Assembly: GCF_030580655.1 (NCBI RefSeq)
Contig: NZ_JAUQTB010000004.1
Coordinates: forward strand, 1-64,000
Reading direction: 5' to 3'
Origin: Paenibacillus lacisoli
Lineage (GTDB): Bacteria; Bacillota; Bacilli; Paenibacillales; Paenibacillaceae
Length of the DNA: 64,000 nucleotides
Below, piece after piece: positions 60,201 through 64,000 of this stretch. The first letter of the stretch is position 1. Each line of letters starts with the position of its first letter. A program made the translations under genes and the position numbers. Below the pieces are notes generated by a model. It was given only the letters and a program-made list of their open reading frames with translations. It searched no databases and was not told the DNA's origin.

Positions 60201-60320
60201 TCAGCCTCTTTCCTTGCTGCCCGAAATGGAACGGAGCCACCAGCCCACTCCTGCAATCCCTGCGATAGCCAGCACGGAGAAGAATACAATGTATAAGACA
60301 TGAATCATGGATTCGCTCAT
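60201..60320 (-). CDS. 39-residue single-pass membrane protein
   Basis: A short ORF with ATG at 60320 and AGGAGGGATTGTT upstream. The sequence is one hydrophobic helix (about 8-27, VLYIVFFSVLAIAGIAGVGW) flanked by a polar start and a Ser/Lys/Arg tail. It has its own promoter-like element and terminator, so it is almost certainly expressed. Too short for a family call; resembles neither YjcZ nor Sda. Function unknown. Confidence 0.7.
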   Translation of the reverse strand: MSESMIHVLYIVFFSVLAIAGIAGVGWWLRSISGSKERG

Positions 60321-60343
60321 AACAATCCCTCCTTATTATAGGT

Positions 60344-60370
60344 ATACCCATTTACATGGCCTGGATAAAC
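60344..60370 (-). promoter_or_regulatory. Sigma-B-like promoter of the 39-residue gene
   Basis: GTTTAT (60365-60370) and GGGTAT (60344-60349) are separated by 15 bases, which fits the Bacillus sigma-B form GTTTAA-N12-15-GGGTAT. Whether this organism has sigma-B is unknown; Paenibacillus often lacks it, so another sigma factor may be used. Confidence 0.4.
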
Positions 60371-60426
60371 CTGTTATTTGATGTGTATGCAGAAAAGGCG
60401 GCTGTAAGCCGTGTCATTTAATTCAA

Positions 60427-61476
60427 TTATCTACTGCCGAGAAACGCTTGAATGGCGCTTCGCAGGTCGGTTTGAGCCCGGCGCAGCTCTGCCCGCTCGT
60501 AAGGATGGCTCAGTACAGCGGATGCTTTGTTAAAAGCAGCTTTTAATGATGCATAGGCCTGCGGCGGATATGAGTCTGATTCGATGCGAAGGTCGGCCCC
60601 CTTCAGTAAAGCCTGCGCTTCATCCAGCAGATCAGCGAGGATGAACCCCTCCGCTGCCAGGAAATACTGGCGGTTAAGATAGGATGAAGCCGTCTCATAA
60701 GCCAGCTCTCCTGCGGATTCATTCAGCTGCTTGTCCATAACCCCCGCTGCTTTCCAAAAGTTGGCCAGCAGCAGCGGAAGATCATGCCGATCACTCCCTG
60801 TATGCTCCAGAGCGGCTGCAATATCGTCCCTGCTGCTGGCCAGCAGCTCATGGCCAGCCTCTTGATCCACAACCATCGCCGAGGCGAATACTGCGTTGGC
60901 CTGAATATATTTTCGATACTGCTCCTGATATTTATTCACGGTCCCGCCAGGGGCATAAGCGACATCCAGGGTCTGATTAACGGTAAGCTTCATTGTATCC
61001 ACTGCCGATTGCGGGTACTGATTAGGGCCAGTACCCGCAATTCGGCTGCTGTTCAGCATTCGGGACATTCGTGAGGCGATCGTTCCCAGTGTCTCCCCAT
61101 CCTGTATATACTGCCTGATGTATGCTGTTAACGCCGTGTCCAGCTTGCGCCGGATGCGGTCAACTTCACCTTGGGAAGCGGAGAACAGGACTGCATACTC
61201 TGCCCGTTCGGCTGTCTTGACCAGTGATGCAAATTGAGGATCAGCAGGATCCAGGTTGAAATCAGAAGCAGCCGTATAGTACATCTTGAGTTCCATATAT
61301 AAGGCAGTCGTTGAGGATGAGGTAACCCGCTGTGCAGATGGCTTGTCCGTCTGTACAGCAGCAGTTGCAGAGCCCTCGACAGGCGCTGCCATGGCAGGCA
61401 CCGATCCGAGTACCGCAGCGGCAGCCAGCATTGTTGTCATCCATTTGCCTGCCAATGTCTTATTCGTTCCAATCAT
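60427..61476 (-). CDS. Secreted protein of unknown function
   Basis: A 349-residue protein with a clear signal peptide (cleavage near residue 31, AMA-AP). The rest is predicted all-helical, in two or three bundles (about 60-130, 160-235 and 250-349), with no Cys and no catalytic motif. The C-terminal bundle vaguely resembles FIVAR/helical cell-wall modules. Likely wall-associated or secreted; no family recognised. Monocistronic. Confidence 0.75.
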   Translation of the reverse strand: MIGTNKTLAGKWMTTMLAAAAVLGSVPAMAAPVEGSATAAVQTDKPSAQRVTSSSTTALYMELKMYYTAASDFNLDPADPQFASLVKTAERAEYAVLFSASQGEVDRIRRKLDTALTAYIRQYIQDGETLGTIASRMSRMLNSSRIAGTGPNQYPQSAVDTMKLTVNQTLDVAYAPGGTVNKYQEQYRKYIQANAVFASAMVVDQEAGHELLASSRDDIAAALEHTGSDRHDLPLLLANFWKAAGVMDKQLNESAGELAYETASSYLNRQYFLAAEGFILADLLDEAQALLKGADLRIESDSYPPQAYASLKAAFNKASAVLSHPYERAELRRAQTDLRSAIQAFLGSR

Positions 61477-61638
61477 GGTCTTCCTCCCTGCGCAGCAGTG
61501 CCTGGACGGTAGCCAGACGATACTGTTGATGTTAGTGGAACTCTAAATATTATTAAACCGCTCTCACCATACCAAACACGAGAAGATCAAATCGGTACCT
61601 TGTTCCCAGTCCGGAGCGTGCGGTTATATTGATTCGAC

Positions 61639-61670
61639 AAAAAAGCCCCCCGGCATCACGCCGGGAGGCT
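61639..61670 (-). terminator. Terminator of the YjcZ-like gene
   Basis: AGCC-CCCGGC pairs with GCCGGG-GGCT with a 5-base loop and is followed leftward by six T, 33 bases past the stop. Confidence 0.8.
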
Positions 61671-61702
61671 TCGCTGTAAGGTCCGCTACAGCTGGACTGT
61701 CA

Positions 61703-61807
61703 TTAGATGAGGAAAGAACGTGTGATGATTACCAGCAAAATGAACAGTACCAGAATTGCACCTGTGGAAGTCCATGCTCCGCCAACGCCGTATCCTACTT
61801 CACTCAT
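61703..61807 (-). CDS. YjcZ-family small spore-associated membrane protein
   Basis: A 34-residue ORF starting with ATG 61807, with AAAGGAGGAATTACG upstream. The Gly-Tyr-rich head (MSEVGYGVGGAWTSTG) and the hydrophobic helix AILVLFILLVIITRSF are the full YjcZ signature. It is a better match to the family than the copy at 2954-3049. Members are expressed during sporulation and are needed for spore assembly or germination in the best-studied case; no operon partner here. Confidence 0.85.
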   Translation of the reverse strand: MSEVGYGVGGAWTSTGAILVLFILLVIITRSFLI

Positions 61808-62004
61808 TCGTAATTCCTCCTTTATTTGTAGTACACGATATACTATGACATTCGGCATAATCGGCATGGGCGAAACGGCAAAAAACGAACATCTGCCAAG
61901 CCCAAATCCCTTTTCGAGAAATCTCAGGGCACCTGCCCAAACCTATTGTAGGCAGATGCATACAATACCGGGACTATAACGAATTAGGAGTGAAAAATGA
62001 ATTT

Positions 62005-62271
62005 ATGAGAAACCAACCTATGCAGCCGACGATGATGTACCCGGGTATGACACCACAAATGCCCCCGCAGGCTATAACCGTTTTTCCTGTTGATCCTTAC
62101 GTTGTGGAGACGTTGCGTTCTGTAACAGGGAAATGGGTTCTAATCGAAACAACACGAGGCCATGTTGACGGCTGTGTTGTTGACTGTAAACCGGATCATG
62201 TCATTCTGGAGAACCGCCGATCGAAGTTCTTCGTACGGATTTCCGAGATTGTATGGATTATGCCGGAGTAA
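62005..62271 (+). CDS. DUF2642 (YuzF-like) spore-coat-type protein
   Basis: An 88-residue protein: Met/Pro/Gln-rich head (1-28, with PMQPTMMYPGM) then a DUF2642 domain (about 30-88, VDPYVVETLRSVTGKWVLIET...DHVILENR...FFVRISEIVWIMPE), a small beta barrel related to YuzF and CotB-like coat components. Start ATG 62005 is preceded by AGGAG 13 bases away; a GTG at 61990 is closer to the site but overlaps it. A terminator follows. Confidence 0.8.
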   Translation: MRNQPMQPTMMYPGMTPQMPPQAITVFPVDPYVVETLRSVTGKWVLIETTRGHVDGCVVDCKPDHVILENRRSKFFVRISEIVWIMPE

Positions 62272-62284
62272 ATTTAGAAATGCC

Positions 62285-62322
62285 AAGAGGGTGCCCCAGC
62301 CAATGGCGGGCACCCTCTTCTT
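62285..62322 (+). terminator. Terminator of the DUF2642 gene
   Basis: A 12-bp stem AAGAGGGTGCCC/GGGCACCCTCTT with an 11-base loop lies 14 bases past the stop, followed by CTTCTC. Confidence 0.8.
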
Positions 62323-62333
62323 CTCATTCCGGC

Positions 62334-62360
62334 AAAAAATAGCGAGCCGATGCGGCCCGC
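62334..62360 (-). terminator. Terminator of the glutathione peroxidase gene
   Basis: GCGGGCCG pairs with CGGCTCGC (one G-T pair) with a 3-base loop and is followed leftward by ATTTTTT, 10 bases past the stop. Confidence 0.7.
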
Positions 62361-62369
62361 CATTCATTA

Positions 62370-62948
62370 TTATTCCGTTACGTCTAGCTTTGAAGAATTG
62401 CGATCCAGCACGGCCTCAATGTCAGCCTCCATATCCAGCGGATCGGTCGTTGATTCGAACCGCTTAACGACCTCACCTTCCGGACTGATCAGGAACTTGG
62501 TGAAATTCCATTTGATCGAATCCCCAAGCAGGTACTCCGGATGCCGGTCATTCAAAATATCCAACATGATTTTGGCTACCGGGTGAAAATGATTAAAGCC
62601 TTCGAACGGCTTGGATTCTACCAAGTACTGAAACAGCGGATGAATCCCTTCGTCACGGACCCGGACTTTCTGAAACATCGGAAAGCTCACCCCATAGTTC
62701 AGCGTGCAGAACGTGTGGATCTCTTCATTGGAATCCAGCTCCTGATCTGCAAACTGATCCGAAGGAAAGCCAAGGATAATGAAGTCCCGCTCCTTGTAGC
62801 GGTCATAGAGCCGCTGCAGGTCCTCAAATTGAAATGTAAATCCGCACTCACTGGCCGTGTTAACGATCAGCAGTGTCTTGCCCTTGTATTGAGACAGCGG
62901 TACTTCCCGGCCGTTCATGGCTACCGCCGAATAGTTGTATACACTCAT
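62370..62948 (-). CDS. Glutathione peroxidase family (thiol peroxidase)
   Basis: A 192-residue peroxidase that reduces peroxides, probably using thioredoxin or bacillithiol rather than glutathione in this group. Catalytic tetrad elements: C35 (NTASECGF), Q65 (PSDQ), W147-N148 (WNFTKFL). The usual FTPQF motif is FTFQF here. The ATG at 62948 has GGAGG 6-7 bases upstream; the frame opens at 62999. It has an internal insertion relative to shorter members. Confidence 0.92.
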   Translation of the reverse strand: MSVYNYSAVAMNGREVPLSQYKGKTLLIVNTASECGFTFQFEDLQRLYDRYKERDFIILGFPSDQFADQELDSNEEIHTFCTLNYGVSFPMFQKVRVRDEGIHPLFQYLVESKPFEGFNHFHPVAKIMLDILNDRHPEYLLGDSIKWNFTKFLISPEGEVVKRFESTTDPLDMEADIEAVLDRNSSKLDVTE

Positions 62949-63084
62949 GATATTCCTCCATCTTGATACCGGATTGGCATGCCCATTCATTGTAATCAAA
63001 TACCGGAGACATGCCCAGGTAAATCAGGAGAACTCAACCATAATTTAGGACAAGTTAACTTTAAAGTTTTTGAAATAGGAATGG

Positions 63085-63996
63085 TTAAATATGACTTGCT
63101 ACACTGCGGGCCTGATCCTCCAGTTTTTGTGCCGAAGCTACGATGCTGTTGAAGTCCTCCAACGTCACCCGGATTTGCTGCTGACTCTCCGTGATGGAAG
63201 TCTGGACCCGGCTGACGCCGGATGATATCTCTAAAATTTCCTTCGTAATTCCGTTGATACTTGACTGTACCTTGGTGATCGACTCAGCTACCTCATTGGA
63301 CAGCTTGCGAACCTCTGTAGCCACGACGTCAAAGCCTCTTCCGTACGGACCTGCATGGGCCGCCTCAATGGCTGCATTCAGTGCCAGCAGATTCGTCTGT
63401 GAGGCAATATCCCGGATCGTCTGCACAATCCCCTGAATCGATTTGGCTTGTTCCTGCAGGCTCAGCAGAGTCCGGGTATTCCCGTCCGAAACCTCTGCAA
63501 TTCGGTCCACACTGTCCAACAGCTCCCGGCTGCGTCCAATGCCTTCTTCCGCCCGCTCGTTCAAGCGCTCGGAGGTAACCTCCAGCTCTTCCACGACGGC
63601 AGTCAAACTGTTCTGGCGCTCCGTAATATCTGTAGCAATTTTAGACACACCGATCACTTCGGCTCCCGACTCATCGTATACCGGCATATAGGTTGCTTCC
63701 AGCCACACCTGCTCACCGCGGGCGTTTTTGCGTTCAATCTTGTCCTGGAAGCTCTTCCCGGAGAGCAGCGCCTGCCAGAAATGATCGTATGCTGGCGAAC
63801 TGGCGAACGAATCGAAGCAGAAATTTTTGTGATGCATGCCCTGCATGTCCCCGGTTGTGTACCCCATCGTTCGTGCAAATACTTCGTTCACATATGCCAC
63901 CCTGCGCTCAACATCAAAACGGATAATCGCCAAATTTTTCTCTAATGCTCTGACGACCAGATCATCTGTAACGGCCACTGCCTGCTGATTCATCAT
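63085..63996 (-). CDS. Soluble PAS-containing methyl-accepting chemotaxis protein
   Basis: A 303-residue protein: PAS sensor domain (about 15-125, with FARTMGYT and EVIGVSKIATDITERQ) followed by an MCP signalling domain whose hairpin tip holds the conserved IRDIASQTNLLALNAAIEAA-like segment (about 195-214). No transmembrane helix, so a cytoplasmic chemoreceptor. The signalling domain is short, a compact class. The ATG at 63996 is at the window edge; its ribosome site is not visible, and the true start could lie beyond. Confidence 0.9.
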   Translation of the reverse strand: MMNQQAVAVTDDLVVRALEKNLAIIRFDVERRVAYVNEVFARTMGYTTGDMQGMHHKNFCFDSFASSPAYDHFWQALLSGKSFQDKIERKNARGEQVWLEATYMPVYDESGAEVIGVSKIATDITERQNSLTAVVEELEVTSERLNERAEEGIGRSRELLDSVDRIAEVSDGNTRTLLSLQEQAKSIQGIVQTIRDIASQTNLLALNAAIEAAHAGPYGRGFDVVATEVRKLSNEVAESITKVQSSINGITKEILEISSGVSRVQTSITESQQQIRVTLEDFNSIVASAQKLEDQARSVASHI

Positions 63997-64000
63997 TGAT

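Overview
The window looks like a chromosomal segment of a Paenibacillus-type bacterium (Bacillota, Paenibacillaceae). Supporting signs are the Bacillus-type 5' end of a 16S rRNA gene at the left edge, strong AGGAGG-like ribosome binding sites with frequent GTG and TTG starts, YjcZ-family and DUF2642 spore-associated small proteins, a YesM/YesN-type two-component pair beside a sugar ABC transporter, and firmicute-style xpt-pbuX and deo operons. I see no phage, insertion sequence, integrase or CRISPR array. Almost everything is core or metabolic.

Layout. 1-75 is the 5' end of a 16S rRNA gene transcribed leftward out of the window, with its promoter region. 0.7-9 kb holds heme O synthase, an AlkC-type DNA glycosylase, a 31-residue YjcZ-like protein, murB, an aminotransferase behind an unassigned leader RNA with a terminator, a polysaccharide deacetylase, a VOC protein and a TraB/GumN protein. 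9-13.5 kb is a five-gene GntR-controlled operon encoding two ABC exporters, with a perfect operator-like palindrome at its promoter. 13.5-18.2 kb holds map, a serine hydrolase, a MurG/UgtP-like glycosyltransferase and small proteins. 18.2-26.3 kb is nucleobase and nucleoside metabolism: xpt-pbuX behind a purine riboswitch, mscL, then deoR and deoC-cdd-nupC-pdp with recognisable operators. 26.4-33 kb holds a NUDIX hydrolase, a TrmB regulator, a zinc-ribbon protein, a UvrD-like helicase (YjcD type) and a small alarmone synthetase. 33-36 kb is a four-gene operon built round a glutathionylspermidine-synthase-like ATP-grasp ligase with DUF350, a lipoprotein and an unknown protein.

36-41 kb holds a VanY-type carboxypeptidase, a strikingly GC- and alanine-rich unknown gene and a Snf2 helicase. 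41.4-50.7 kb is a carbohydrate locus: GH31 alpha-glucosidase, CUT1 ABC transporter and a divergent sensor/AraC regulator pair. 50.8-59 kb holds a TspO-like protein, RidA, an SDR, an orphan LytS-type histidine kinase, CsbD, a PAP2 protein, an HD-GYP phosphodiesterase and an ECF sigma/anti-sigma pair. 59-64 kb holds a possible noncoding transcript, a small winged-helix protein with a LexA box on its promoter, several small membrane or spore proteins, glutathione peroxidase and a soluble PAS-chemoreceptor.

How the parts work together: the deo genes import and dismantle nucleosides under DeoR and probably CcpA; xpt-pbuX salvages xanthine under a guanine-type riboswitch; the GH31 locus probably imports and hydrolyses an oligosaccharide sensed by the adjacent two-component system. 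The least explained items are the aminotransferase leader RNA, the SOS-box winged-helix gene, the ATP-grasp/DUF350 operon and the 59.2-59.55 kb transcript.
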